Positions 45,506 through 55,155 of a stretch of DNA of 62,550 nucleotides are shown piece by piece (position 1 is the stretch's first letter; each line of letters opens with the position of its first letter). The notes beneath the pieces are model-generated. The model had not been told where the DNA came from. It searched no databases and saw only the letters and a list, made by a program, of their open reading frames with translations. Position numbers and translations under genes: made by a program. This DNA comes from UBA2821 sp902763335 (lineage in GTDB: Bacteria; Bacillota; Clostridia; Lachnospirales; Lachnospiraceae): NCBI GenBank assembly GCA_052066835.1, contig JBQHRJ010000018.1; one strand, 5' to 3'.

Positions 45506-45798
45506 TTCTGATTCTCACCTCCTGACTACATCTATTGCCTAAAAAAGGGCAAAAAAATGACCACTACAGACGCTTGTCTGTAATGGCCTATGTAAAAAAT
45601 ATTAGCCCAAAACAACTAATATTTATATTGATTTGCGAACAAATGTTTGTTATTATATTTATGAGGATTTTCCTCAGGGTGCTATCACTTGACGATGGCG
45701 GTTCGCTTTTTGCGGAGAGTTAATAGCTCCGATTCCAATGTAATGAAAATCATTACATAGAAATCCACTCGGAAATCTAATGGAAAGGAGATTTGTCT
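45506..45798. promoter_or_regulatory. Promoter and leader of the type I toxin, with a leftward terminator
   Basis: A rightward promoter TTGATT (45628-45633), 17 bases, TATTAT (45651-45656) precedes the small toxin. The 5' leader contains GGTGCTATCACTTGACGATG at 45678-45697 (continuing to 45706), which can pair with the 3' part of the same RNA. On the minus strand, CCATTACAGAC/GTCTGTAGTGG (45561-45586) is followed by seven T residues: a terminator that would stop leftward RNA before the NlpC gene. No further gene is visible. Confidence 0.6.
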
Positions 45799-45900
45799 AT
45801 GCTAACAATTACTGACCTTATCACTGTACTCTCAATGTGTGCAGCCTTTTATGGTCTTGGTTACGTGCATGGACAGCACGATTCCAAGGCAAAAAAGTAA
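45799..45900 (+). CDS. Small hydrophobic peptide, candidate type I toxin
   Basis: A 33-aa peptide with a hydrophobic helix (LITVLSMCAAFYGLGYV) and a basic tail (KAKK). GGAAAGGAG lies 8 bases before the ATG. It is the size and shape of holin-like or Fst/TxpA-type toxins, which damage the membrane. A leftward antisense RNA overlaps its 3' end and long complementary arms flank it (45678-45706 and 45951-45972). It sits in an operon of the transfer module and could stabilise the element. Confidence 0.7.
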   Translation: MLTITDLITVLSMCAAFYGLGYVHGQHDSKAKK

Positions 45901-45979
45901 CCGCCCAAGCCTGGTAAACTGAAGCGGTTACAAAACCATTTTATAATCAGGCGAACCGTCATCGGTAGCACCTCTTGTT
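45891..45979 (-). ncRNA. Candidate antitoxin RNA of the type I system
   Basis: A leftward promoter TTGACA (46009-46014), 17 bases, TATTAT (45986-45991) would start RNA near 45979. That RNA runs through GGTGCTACCGATGACGGTTC and ends at a hairpin GTAACCGC/GCGGTTAC (45897-45931) followed by TTTTTT. It is about 89 bases and overlaps the end of the toxin gene on the other strand. This convergent overlap with a shared terminator is the layout of type I antitoxins such as RatA. Confidence 0.7.
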
Positions 45980-46064
45980 ATTATTATAATAACACCTATT
46001 TCAAATTATGTCAAAAGAATATTATATTTGTTTGTTATCTATAATATCTCTACAAACTGAAAGT

Positions 46065-46697
46065 TTACGCTTTTTTAATCGGATGTCTAATGACAGTTTT
46101 CCATTTCTCTGGAGCAACCTTTCTTGCATCAGACATATAGATTTCGTGATGCAATCTCTCCTTGTTTATGTCATTAACATATCCATTCTGCTCTAAATAC
46201 TCATCCATGAGTGCAACTGTTGCTGCTTCATCATCAAAAGAACCTAAGTGCATGATTTGAACACACAAACCTTCATCAATCGTAAGATATTCTGCTGACG
46301 AACAATCCATTTTTTTCTTTTTTGTTGCGGTTTCTACTGCCCAATCGAAATTGTCTCTAGTCACGAAATCAGGCAAGCGAATAACAGAAATCCAGTTAAA
46401 AGCGGATTTGTTCGTATAATCCACGCCCTCAACATCATCTTGCCACCAAAATCCTTCAAGCGGCGGAACAACATACTCAAAGAATCCCTCAATTTTATAA
46501 TCGGTCTTGTAGCTCATTTTTAATGTATATGCAACAGCATATAAAACACTAATCGCCTGCTGATATGCACCACCTTCTTCATTCGGATTACCCTTACCTC
46601 TGACTGCAATATAATTAGCCTTCGGAACATTTACAATCTCTGGTTTATTCTTCGGCATATAAAACTCTTTATATTCTTTCTTAAAATCAAAAGCCAT
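46065..46697 (-). CDS. GyrI-like small-molecule-binding protein
   Basis: A 210-aa protein of the GyrI-like/SOUL-SHS2 type: FDFKKEYKEFYMPKN, PKANYIAVRGKGNPNEE near the start, then FEYVVPPLEGFWWQD and LTIDEGLCVQIMHLGSFDDE. These domains bind small molecules or drugs. The start at 46697 has GGAGG upstream. It lies between the transfer genes but does not look like a transfer protein; it is probably cargo. Confidence 0.85.
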   Translation of the reverse strand: MAFDFKKEYKEFYMPKNKPEIVNVPKANYIAVRGKGNPNEEGGAYQQAISVLYAVAYTLKMSYKTDYKIEGFFEYVVPPLEGFWWQDDVEGVDYTNKSAFNWISVIRLPDFVTRDNFDWAVETATKKKKMDCSSAEYLTIDEGLCVQIMHLGSFDDEAATVALMDEYLEQNGYVNDINKERLHHEIYMSDARKVAPEKWKTVIRHPIKKA

Positions 46698-46744
46698 AAT
46701 TACCTCCGTGAAATTCAAATTTGTCTCACCAACAAACTAGAATT

Positions 46745-47248
46745 TTAGTTCTTGTAATAATTCTCTTTACCAATACCAATCGTTGCCCAATGATTAGCTT
46801 TCTTTAACTCATCATCAACATACTCTTGGTCATAAATCCCGTCAGCTTTCATATCATCAATATCCTGCTGAACACTTTCAGGAGTTGATGTTCTATATAT
46901 TCCAACACTAGTTTCAATGAAGCCATACGAATATCCATTTTCGCTGTCATCAATTTCCCCATTATTATGTTGCTTTAAAATTTCAAATAGCTCATCAGCA
47001 TTGCTTTCGAATACAGGTTTTCCATAAATCACAGGATGTAATGTCCCTTCAATTCCTCCAAGAAACTCTATAAATTCGACAGAATCATTTTCATCATAAT
47101 CAATTGCAAGTTCATTATCATAAAAAAAATGTCGATTGCTTAATTCTCCCAAACCAAGAATTCCAATTACTTGTTCTTTCTTCATTCCAAGCTCAATTGA
47201 CTTACCATCTATTTCTATTTTTTCAAGTGGAACTATATTTATTTTCAT
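46745..47248 (-). CDS. Hypothetical cargo protein
   Basis: A 167-aa acidic protein (VPLEKIEIDGKSIELGMKKEQVIGILG, FFYDNELAIDYDEND, HWATIGIGKENYYKN). It is reminiscent of small immunity-type proteins but I cannot assign a family. It lies upstream of the GyrI-like gene on the same strand. Confidence 0.55.
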   Translation of the reverse strand: MKINIVPLEKIEIDGKSIELGMKKEQVIGILGLGELSNRHFFYDNELAIDYDENDSVEFIEFLGGIEGTLHPVIYGKPVFESNADELFEILKQHNNGEIDDSENGYSYGFIETSVGIYRTSTPESVQQDIDDMKADGIYDQEYVDDELKKANHWATIGIGKENYYKN

Positions 47249-47399
47249 TTTCGTTTTCCTTTCACATAAAAATTTAAATTTACCATCAAGATAAATTTCG
47301 ATTTGTCAAATTCATACACTTGACTTTCGCATGCAGGACACATCCGCATCCTGCACACTTTATATCATACATCATAAAGGCATTATTTACCATAAGAAC

Positions 47400-49772
47400 T
47401 TATTCCTTCTGCTTTTCCTTCTTAGAATTCTCGATTATCTCATGAATATTAGTATTATAAAGCTTATACAGTCCCGTATCCTTACTTATCTGGTTATCAA
47501 ACGGAACAATAACCGAACCACACTTAATCAGTCCCATACCACTCTGAGTATTGGTTACAAATCTAAGCTGTGCATCTGACACTCCGATTACTTCTGCCAT
47601 CTTGGAACTGTCCGTGTTTGCCTGCTTAAGTAATGCCACAAACTCACTGTTTGCAAGCATTGTTGTAGCCGTATAATTCTGTAAAAGGTCGACAAGATTC
47701 TGGGTAATTCCAGTACACAAACCTCCCTGTTTTCTTACTTTCTTCCAAAGCTGCTGCAGATATTTTGCAGAGTATTCAGAATTAAGCAAAACGTGGAATT
47801 CATCTATATATAGCCATGTTGCCTTTCCTCTCTTACCGTTTTCTATGATTCTTGACTGAATTGCCTCCATCATTACAAGCATTGTAATTGGACTGAGTTC
47901 TGCACCCAGGTCTCTAATTCCATATACCACGAATCTATTGTCAACATCCACATTTGTCTGGTGATTGAATATATTAAGTGAACCATTTACAAATAGTTCA
48001 AGTGATAATGCTATTTCCTTTGCTTCCTCTTCAGGCTGTGCATTTAATAACTCATAGAAATCACTCATTACCGGCACATACTTTTCTCTTGCCCTTGCTA
48101 TATCCACATACATTTTTCTCACGCATCTGTCAATGATTGACTTCTGGCGTGAGTTAAGTGAATCACCAAAACACTGTTCACACAGACCAAGCATAAATTC
48201 ACCTTTTTCTCTAATCCAGCCTTTTGTATCATTTGGATCAAGATTCCACACATCCATCTCAAGCGGATTAACGTAGTTATCTGTGTATGTTGACATATTT
48301 ATTACTGTTCCACCGTATTTTTCAGCCACATCAAAGTACTCATTCATTGGATCAATTACGATTATCTCATCATCGCTGGATAAGAATACCGAACCCATTT
48401 CCATTTTACAGAAAAATGATTTACCGGAACCAGGCACTCCAAATACGAAACCATTTCCATTAATCAGCTTCTTTCTGTTTCCTACATTGATATTTTTACT
48501 GACCTGATTAATCCCATAATAATTGCCGCCAATGTCATTAAGCTCCTGCACATTAAAAGGCATTAACACCGCAAGTGACTGTGTAAGCATGGTTCTCATT
48601 GTCTCAACCTGTCTTACTCCAATAGGTAATGCAGTATTTAATGCCTCTCTCTGCTTCATAAAATGAACATCTATTGTACAGCTGTTTCTCTTTCCGATTG
48701 TCTCAACCGTCTCTGTGATGCTTTCAAGTTCCTTCTTTGAATCTGCCATAAGAATGATAGTCACACCAACATAAAACATACACTGGTCATTCTCTCTTAC
48801 ATCATCCATAATTGCTTCAATCTCTGCTTTTTCAGTTCTCTTTGCATACGAAATCTCTGATGAAAAATCATTGTTTTTATTTCGTATTCTCTGCTGCTTG
48901 ATAATATCCGATTCAATACCAAGATATTTCTTCTGCAAAATTTTTGTAGTCAAATCCTTTGGGATTGGAACCACATCAATGCTTACGATGGAATGGACGG
49001 GTAATGAAGTGATTTCATTTAAAAATCTGTCTGATAAGCTGCTTGGATATTTCTTCACAAACAGTGCCTTGCAGTACTTTCTTTCATCCTCAAAACAATC
49101 CGGATGATACTTAATCATTCCATTGCAAATATCATTAACAAAATCATTTCCGGATTTCTTTGCTTCCTTAATATTAAAATCAAATGTTCCCTCATCTCCC
49201 ATATGGTAATAATCATACAGAACCTTGATTCTCTCGTTTGCATTAAGTGGAATTATCTCCGAGCCAAGCTCATTGAAAGCTTTGTGAATCGTAGCTTCAA
49301 TGGTTGCAAACTGTGCCTTTGCTTCCTCATAATTCTTTCTCTCAATGGTAATCGTTAAGTATCGCTCCTGTTCTATTCCCTGCCTTCCTTCAACAATCTT
49401 CTCCTCAATAATATCGTTATACACTTTTCTGTAATCGTCATAACCATCATTTCTTGGTTTCAGCATTACATCCTGTCTCAAATCCACCATATCCCTGTTC
49501 TTGTTATTCACTGTAATCTTGTAATTACAGTCCAATGAATTTAAGAACTTGCAATACCTTTCAAAAATATCAATCTGCTCATCCTCATTTGTGGTTGTAT
49601 AGTTAATATCCTGAAATCTGTAACTCTTTGAATAACGATTCTTTGCCACTTCAAATATTCCATTTTCTGCTATTGCAAGAATCTCTATTGTATCCTGCAA
49701 TGATTTCGGAGATTTACAAAGTGGCTCATCTGCTTTCTTAAGTGTTTTCATTTCATCTGAAAATAAACTCAT
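47400..49772 (-). CDS. VirB4/TraE-like conjugation ATPase
   Basis: A 790-aa type IV secretion ATPase, similar to Tn916 Orf16. Walker A is GVPGSGKSFFCKME (about 449), Walker B is WLYIDEFHVLLNSEY (about 655), and IIVIDPMNEY (about 470) and QNLVDLLQN are typical. It powers DNA transfer at the inner face of the membrane. It follows the PrgI gene by 79 bases; a hairpin CTAAGC/GCTTAG lies in that gap. Confidence 0.93.
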   Translation of the reverse strand: MSLFSDEMKTLKKADEPLCKSPKSLQDTIEILAIAENGIFEVAKNRYSKSYRFQDINYTTTNEDEQIDIFERYCKFLNSLDCNYKITVNNKNRDMVDLRQDVMLKPRNDGYDDYRKVYNDIIEEKIVEGRQGIEQERYLTITIERKNYEEAKAQFATIEATIHKAFNELGSEIIPLNANERIKVLYDYYHMGDEGTFDFNIKEAKKSGNDFVNDICNGMIKYHPDCFEDERKYCKALFVKKYPSSLSDRFLNEITSLPVHSIVSIDVVPIPKDLTTKILQKKYLGIESDIIKQQRIRNKNNDFSSEISYAKRTEKAEIEAIMDDVRENDQCMFYVGVTIILMADSKKELESITETVETIGKRNSCTIDVHFMKQREALNTALPIGVRQVETMRTMLTQSLAVLMPFNVQELNDIGGNYYGINQVSKNINVGNRKKLINGNGFVFGVPGSGKSFFCKMEMGSVFLSSDDEIIVIDPMNEYFDVAEKYGGTVINMSTYTDNYVNPLEMDVWNLDPNDTKGWIREKGEFMLGLCEQCFGDSLNSRQKSIIDRCVRKMYVDIARAREKYVPVMSDFYELLNAQPEEEAKEIALSLELFVNGSLNIFNHQTNVDVDNRFVVYGIRDLGAELSPITMLVMMEAIQSRIIENGKRGKATWLYIDEFHVLLNSEYSAKYLQQLWKKVRKQGGLCTGITQNLVDLLQNYTATTMLANSEFVALLKQANTDSSKMAEVIGVSDAQLRFVTNTQSGMGLIKCGSVIVPFDNQISKDTGLYKLYNTNIHEIIENSKKEKQKE

Positions 49773-49851
49773 CTTTATTCCTCTCTTTCATCTGTAATAG
49801 AGAGCTAAGCCTGACTAACCAAGCTTAGCCCGGCTAGTCCGAATTTTCAGA

Positions 49852-50352
49852 CTATCTCATGATACCCATTTTGTAGGCTACTGCCATGGCAACAATTATC
49901 CCTATCATCACCACAGTACCTATAAGCATCCTCTTAATTTGTATCTTCGTTTTCTCAAACTCTTCTTTATTCGCTGCCGCATCAACTACTTTTTCAACAT
50001 CACTCTTCTTTTTACCTGCCAGCTGGTCAAGATAATACTTCTTAATCTGTCCTTCGTTTTCCGTAGACACATAAAGCAGAGGCTTATTTCCAAACATAAA
50101 ATGAATCTTCTTACTCATCATTTCATAAAAAGACATTCCGTTGTATGAATAAAAGCCTCCAAGTGCAATGGGTGCTACTACAGGAATTACAATATATGCT
50201 GATGCAGTCAGTCCAACAATGGGATAAATCAAAAACACAAGTCCTCCTCCAACAGCCACACTTAACAATGAATAGATTAGCTGTTTCGCTGTTAAGCCTA
50301 GCACTACGGATTCCTTGTATTTATCAATATCCTTATTTATCTCAATTACCAA
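49852..50352 (-). CDS. PrgI-family membrane protein
   Basis: A 166-aa protein with a PrgI-like N-terminal part: YKESVVLGLTAKQLIYSLLSVAVGGGLVFLIY and a second hydrophobic segment (SAYIVIPVVAPIALGGFYSY), then a charged region and a C-terminal helix (MLIGTVVMIGIIVAMAVAYKMG). It is a VirB3-like subunit of the transfer channel, equivalent to Tn916 Orf17. It follows the VirB6-like gene by 14 bases. Confidence 0.88.
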   Translation of the reverse strand: MVIEINKDIDKYKESVVLGLTAKQLIYSLLSVAVGGGLVFLIYPIVGLTASAYIVIPVVAPIALGGFYSYNGMSFYEMMSKKIHFMFGNKPLLYVSTENEGQIKKYYLDQLAGKKKSDVEKVVDAAANKEEFEKTKIQIKRMLIGTVVMIGIIVAMAVAYKMGIMR

Positions 50353-50366
50353 TCCTTATCTCCTCC

Positions 50367-51209
50367 TTATAATCCGAACACTTTACTTGTCAGTGACTGT
50401 GCTCCTTTTACAGTCCCTACTGTTAATGCTATACTGAATGTCAATTCACACAGATAAATCAAAGTCTGCGCCCAGTCTGCATAAGAACCGGTAAAGTTCG
50501 GCAGACCTGCGTTGACAAAGGCATTACACATAATAATAGCCAGTGCCATCGTTACAGCCTCAAATGTTACTGATAGGAAATATTTGCAGTATGATGTAAC
50601 TGTGTTACTTACTGTTTTATTTCCTCCCATTGTTGAAAATGCAAGCGCACCAAGTGGCACGATTATCATTAACCTTAAGAATCTGAAATACACTGTGTAA
50701 ATCATAAAGAAACCACATATGATTATTATGATTGATAACAGTGCAGACATTATCAGCATTACAAGACTTTCTCCAAATCCCAGGTCCTTTATGATATCTG
50801 CCTGGGTGGAATCAATGCTAATCTCTGTATAGCTTCCCTGAGATAACAGCGATACGAGGTTTCCTATAGAAGTAAAGAATGCCTTCATAATCGTTACATT
50901 GTTTGCAACAAACCACTCCGCAAGTCCAAGTCTTATTAACATTCTAAGTATTACCTCAAATCGCATCTCTTCCCTTACATCTATGGATTCCGAGCAGAAT
51001 CCTATGACAAAAAACAGGACAACCAGCGAGGAACCTACTGCCACAAATATTGGCTCAATTCCTTCAATGACTGCCCATGGATCTCCATTTTTGAAATCAG
51101 CAGGTGACTGTGACAGCATGTCAAATACAAGTGAAATCTGATTGTTCCAGAATCCAAATACCATCTCCAAAAGAGCCAGTATCTTTTTTCCAAGTTTAAA
51201 TATATCCAC
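50367..51209 (-). CDS. VirB6/TrbL-like membrane protein
   Basis: A 280-aa protein with about six hydrophobic segments: VFVAVGSSLVVLFFVIGF, LVMLIMSALLSIIIIICGFFMIYTV, FLRLMIIVPLGALAF, and AVTMALAIIMCNAF. This is the polytopic channel subunit of the mating apparatus. The place between the pilin-like gene and PrgI gene agrees. Confidence 0.88.
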   Translation of the reverse strand: MDIFKLGKKILALLEMVFGFWNNQISLVFDMLSQSPADFKNGDPWAVIEGIEPIFVAVGSSLVVLFFVIGFCSESIDVREEMRFEVILRMLIRLGLAEWFVANNVTIMKAFFTSIGNLVSLLSQGSYTEISIDSTQADIIKDLGFGESLVMLIMSALLSIIIIICGFFMIYTVYFRFLRLMIIVPLGALAFSTMGGNKTVSNTVTSYCKYFLSVTFEAVTMALAIIMCNAFVNAGLPNFTGSYADWAQTLIYLCELTFSIALTVGTVKGAQSLTSKVFGL

Positions 51210-51252
51210 TTTACCACCTCATTCTTTATTCGATTTCAACTATATTCACATC

Positions 51253-51597
51253 CTAAAATCCAAGGAATGTTAATACTGCTGAAATACTTGCCATCATTAC
51301 ACCGGCTACGATACCCTTAAGTGCCGAGTTCATAGTCGAACTGTCCTGCTGCTGATAAGCCTGGGCAAATTCCATTACATTCTTTGCAAGAATGATTACA
51401 CCAACAGCACCAATAATGGCAATTACAAGTGTCTTAAGATTATCAAGTGGTGCTGTTACTGAAGCTGTTCCTCCACCTGCGTTATTATTGTTATTTGTTG
51501 CCGCTAATACTGGTGTTATCTGAACCATTGTTGCAGCCATCGCTGCTCCAAATACTGCTGTTGTCTTTTTCACAAATCTCTTAATTTTTTCCTTCAT
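51253..51597 (-). CDS. Small pilin-like membrane protein (Maff2/VirB2 type)
   Basis: A 114-aa protein with a signal-like start (KRFVKKTTAVFGAAMAATMVQITPVLAA) and two membrane helices (LKTLVIAIIGAVGVIILAKNVM and LKGIVAGVMMASISAVLTFLGF). These features match Maff2-type and VirB2/TrbC-type proteins of clostridial conjugative elements. The ATG at 51597 has GGAGG upstream. Confidence 0.82.
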   Translation of the reverse strand: MKEKIKRFVKKTTAVFGAAMAATMVQITPVLAATNNNNNAGGGTASVTAPLDNLKTLVIAIIGAVGVIILAKNVMEFAQAYQQQDSSTMNSALKGIVAGVMMASISAVLTFLGF

Positions 51598-51685
51598 GCT
51601 TCTTACCTCCGATACTGAATTTGTAACTAATTTGTTTGTTCCAAATAATAATTTCACTTTTGTTTCCTCCTGTTATTTTTAGTTT

Positions 51686-51726
51686 AAAAAGAGCAACCAC
51701 CCTGGCACAGCCCCGGCAATTGCTCT
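51686..51726 (-). terminator. Terminator between virD4 and the pilin-like gene
   Basis: AGAGCAA (51690-51696) pairs with TTGCTCT (51720-51726). On the minus strand it is followed by TTTTTAAAC. It lies in the 186-base gap between the coupling protein and the pilin-like gene. It should reduce the RNA reaching the downstream genes and so tune the ratio of channel proteins. Confidence 0.55.
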
Positions 51727-51783
51727 CAAAAATAATCTATATAATCGGGACGTCTCCCGTTGTAGTGTTAATGAGCAACACTG

Positions 51784-53994
51784 TCATTTTGAACCGGCAG
51801 TGTACTCTTCTCTGATTCTTACCATCTCTTCTACCGAAGTTGACGGATAGAAATATTCCAGAATCTTGCTCTCAGGTATACCTGCTTTTCTTGCAATCTT
51901 AATCTCTGCAACCTGTTCTTTACTGAACTGCCAGTTAACAGAACGATTGAATATGCTGTCTGCTCCCTCAAATTCCGGAGTGGGATTATTCTTTTTACCA
52001 GCCTTCTTAGCTGAACCCGCATTGTTGTCTGACGAATCACTATCTTCTTCATCTGGAATATCTTCCTCAGAATACATAAGCTCCATGTTCACTTCCTCAT
52101 TTCTTCTTTCCTTCTGAATCTTCTCTTCATGCTCCATAAGCTTTTGATTGTACTCAGGCTGACCTAATTCCATTAAAGCCTCTAGCGTTATATCATCAAT
52201 AAATACATTATCGCCTTCCTCTTTTCTTCTCTTGTAATATTCCAATGATTTATCAGAAAGAATGGTAACCGGTGGTCCTATTGTTCTTGTGTACTTAACC
52301 TCGTGAACATAAGGTGCTGCACCCCCATCCTCTGTCAGCTTAAATCTTGGATTCTTAAACGGAATATACTTTCCATCCATGACAGGATTAAACCCTCTGA
52401 TAAACACAATGCACTTCTTATTATCAAGCTTTCTTATCTCATCCGGCGTAAATAATTCCCTTCCAAGAACATCATAATTCCTTGAAGAACTTCCTTGTCT
52501 TCCCTTTGTTTCACCACTTGATTTCTTATCAATGGTACCTTTTCCAAGAAGTTCTGAAACATATTTATGGGTTGACTGCTCATTTCCACCAAGATAAATG
52601 AATGTGTCACAATTGCCCGGAATCGTCTCCCAGGTGTCCTTGAATAATGCCTTTAACTGTGCGAAGTTCTGAATAATAATCACACTTGATATTTCCCTGC
52701 TTCGCATTGTTGAAAGCAATGAGCAAAAGTCATCAGGCAATGCAACATTCGCAAATTCATCAAGCATAAATGTCACATGAATCGGCAATCTTCCACCACA
52801 ATTAAAGTCTGCCTGATAATAAAGCTCCTGGAATATCTGCGTGTACAACATACCAATAATAAAGTTATAAGACTTATCACTATCCGGAATTACACAAAAC
52901 AGAGCTGTTCTTTTGTCCGGGTCTCCTTCTACACCAATACCTAATTCAGCAAGTCTTAAGTCATCCTTTGATAACAGTCTTAATACCTGCTTATTCTCAA
53001 GGTAAGCAAGTCTTGAATTGGCACTTATAATAATAGACCTTACTGTATCTCCCGCGCCTCGCATACATTTATAGTACTGCTTATATGCCGGATGATTTCT
53101 TCCCATAGGGGACTCTTTGAGTAACTTATCCATTCTCTTGTCAAGCTGTGACTTCTTTCCCTGCTCTGTAACCTCTGCCTCACTTATCAGCTTAAGAACT
53201 GATGAAAAGTTTCTCTGTGACGGCTTCATTTCCAGCCATACATAATAAAATATTGACTGTAAAAACAGGCTCTCTGCCTTGTCCCAGAACGGATCTGCAG
53301 GTGCAGCATTCTTTGGTGTTGTATTTGCAATCAGATTGGTAATCAGCTTAACAACATCTGTTTCTTCTCTGATATACGAAAAAGGATTGTAACAGTCGCT
53401 TTTATCCATTTCCAACAGATTGATAACCTTTACATTGTAACCATTTTCCTTAAGCATCTGCCCACAGCTTCTAAGAATTTCGCCCTTGGGGTCGGTACAG
53501 ATAAATGAACAGTTTCTTGGCATCTGCATGAGGTTTGGCTTAACGACATAGAATGTTTTACCTGCACCCGAACCACCACATATCAATACATTTCCATTTA
53601 ACTTAAGATTCCTAAAGTTAAGTGACATTTTCATATTCTGGCTGAGAATCCTGTTAAACTCTCTGTCCTTATCTTCTATGACTTTATTAACCATAGCAGG
53701 CTTGTCAAACTTTGCTGTACCAAATTCCTTGCCGGGCATGAAGTTTCGCTGACTGGTATAATACATAAGCATTGCCATAGCAAATATCACTACTGCCATA
53801 ACCATACATTTTGGCGTGTTACTACAAAAATAATTATCAAATGGTCTATCTATTACTTCTGACATTGCAGGAAGAAACTCATTCAATGTCATTCCTTCCC
53901 TCCAGGCTCCTGCAAACAAGTATCCAAGATATGCCGATAACAAAGCTCCTATTACGAGAAAAATAATGGAAGGCTGTTTTCTGCCTGTCTGCAT
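51784..53994 (-). CDS. VirD4/TraG-like coupling protein
   Basis: A 736-aa type IV coupling protein. Two membrane segments at the start (IIFLVIGALLSAYLGYLFAG and MVMAVVIFAMAMLMYYT) are followed by Walker A ICGGSGAGKTFYVVK (about 140) and Walker B HVTFMLDEFANVA (about 410). It brings the relaxase-DNA complex to the channel. The C-terminal 150 residues are charged. It follows the PcfB-like gene by 12 bases. Confidence 0.95.
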   Translation of the reverse strand: MQTGRKQPSIIFLVIGALLSAYLGYLFAGAWREGMTLNEFLPAMSEVIDRPFDNYFCSNTPKCMVMAVVIFAMAMLMYYTSQRNFMPGKEFGTAKFDKPAMVNKVIEDKDREFNRILSQNMKMSLNFRNLKLNGNVLICGGSGAGKTFYVVKPNLMQMPRNCSFICTDPKGEILRSCGQMLKENGYNVKVINLLEMDKSDCYNPFSYIREETDVVKLITNLIANTTPKNAAPADPFWDKAESLFLQSIFYYVWLEMKPSQRNFSSVLKLISEAEVTEQGKKSQLDKRMDKLLKESPMGRNHPAYKQYYKCMRGAGDTVRSIIISANSRLAYLENKQVLRLLSKDDLRLAELGIGVEGDPDKRTALFCVIPDSDKSYNFIIGMLYTQIFQELYYQADFNCGGRLPIHVTFMLDEFANVALPDDFCSLLSTMRSREISSVIIIQNFAQLKALFKDTWETIPGNCDTFIYLGGNEQSTHKYVSELLGKGTIDKKSSGETKGRQGSSSRNYDVLGRELFTPDEIRKLDNKKCIVFIRGFNPVMDGKYIPFKNPRFKLTEDGGAAPYVHEVKYTRTIGPPVTILSDKSLEYYKRRKEEGDNVFIDDITLEALMELGQPEYNQKLMEHEEKIQKERRNEEVNMELMYSEEDIPDEEDSDSSDNNAGSAKKAGKKNNPTPEFEGADSIFNRSVNWQFSKEQVAEIKIARKAGIPESKILEYFYPSTSVEEMVRIREEYTAGSK

Positions 53995-54006
53995 ACTTAC
54001 ACCTTC

Positions 54007-55143
54007 CTATCTCTTTCTTGTTACTGACTGTGTTGTAGTTTTCTTGGTTGTAGTTGTAATGGTCTTTTCCTTATTAGCTGTCTTTTCAACCTTTTCTCTG
54101 ACGGATGTCTCAACCTTATCATAATGTTCTGTGTAAAGTTTATCACCCTTTATTGTGTCTACGACCTTATTTGATTCATCATACAGCTTGTAGTTCTTGT
54201 TTGTATCAATGAACGTCAACATGGTTTTGCCATTGTGAATATCAAGAACGTTCTCCTTGTTAATCCATATATATCTTGCATTTTCACCCCAGGTTCCGGG
54301 TACTCTTGTCTTAACTGCATGGTCATTTTCAGAGATAATCAGCTTCTTGCTGATGGTAATATCAGATAAGTCCATATTGTGGCTTATCTCTATTCTCTTC
54401 ATCCTGTCAGCTAATTCCTGATATCCCTTAAGGCGATTTTTAAATGCTTCTTCATCCATCATTACCTTATGAACTCCTGCGTCATTTTTTCTTCCAAGGA
54501 GTCCAATATTCTCCAGATGACCAAGTATCTTTTCTGCTTTTGCATTATCAATGTTAAAGTTTGATTTGATATCGTCCACGCTTACACTCTGCTTGGCACT
54601 TGCGTACATTCCTACCTTTTCAATAAGACTGTCCATGGCAATGTTCGCCTTTGCATTATCTGCAGCATGGACCAAATCATTTCCCTTCTTTTCCTTTTCA
54701 AGATAATTCACAAACTTGTCAAGCTTGTCCTTATCCCCTTCCTTCAAAAAGCTCTCAAGACTTGATATCTTTCCAAATCCCAGCTTATCCTTAATTAGAT
54801 TTACCCTTGGTGTTGCCTCAGAATGAAAAATGATTTCCGTTAGTTTCCCATTTCCATCTATGTCAGGTAGAACGGAATATAACACACCATATTTCTTAGC
54901 TATCCTTTTGAACTTCTCAGCATCCGTTGCATTTATCTGAATTACCTGCAAATCTCCACCTCTTGACAGCAACTCTTTCATTGAAGTTTTTCCCTGAAGC
55001 TTTTCGTGATGAATCATTCCAGCAAAAAAGCTTGCCATAGTCTTTGCTGCTCCAAGTCCTCCACTTCCTACTTTCATACTCAGCTCAATTCCTTCAAATG
55101 CCACACGAAGAATCTGAACCGCTTCCTGTATTTCCTCTGCCAT
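54007..55143 (-). CDS. PcfB-like (DUF3801) transfer protein
   Basis: A 378-aa protein. The N-terminal part fits PcfB/DUF3801: GGLGAAKTMASFFAGMIHHEKLQGKTSMKELLSRGGDLQVIQINATDAEKFKRIAKKYGVLYSVLPD. The rest is charged, ending in a Thr/Lys-rich tail (KTITTTTKKTTTQSVTRKR). PcfB-type proteins support the relaxosome or coupling protein in Gram-positive transfer systems. Confidence 0.85.
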   Translation of the reverse strand: MAEEIQEAVQILRVAFEGIELSMKVGSGGLGAAKTMASFFAGMIHHEKLQGKTSMKELLSRGGDLQVIQINATDAEKFKRIAKKYGVLYSVLPDIDGNGKLTEIIFHSEATPRVNLIKDKLGFGKISSLESFLKEGDKDKLDKFVNYLEKEKKGNDLVHAADNAKANIAMDSLIEKVGMYASAKQSVSVDDIKSNFNIDNAKAEKILGHLENIGLLGRKNDAGVHKVMMDEEAFKNRLKGYQELADRMKRIEISHNMDLSDITISKKLIISENDHAVKTRVPGTWGENARYIWINKENVLDIHNGKTMLTFIDTNKNYKLYDESNKVVDTIKGDKLYTEHYDKVETSVREKVEKTANKEKTITTTTKKTTTQSVTRKR

Positions 55144-55155
55144 TTGCTTCTCCTC

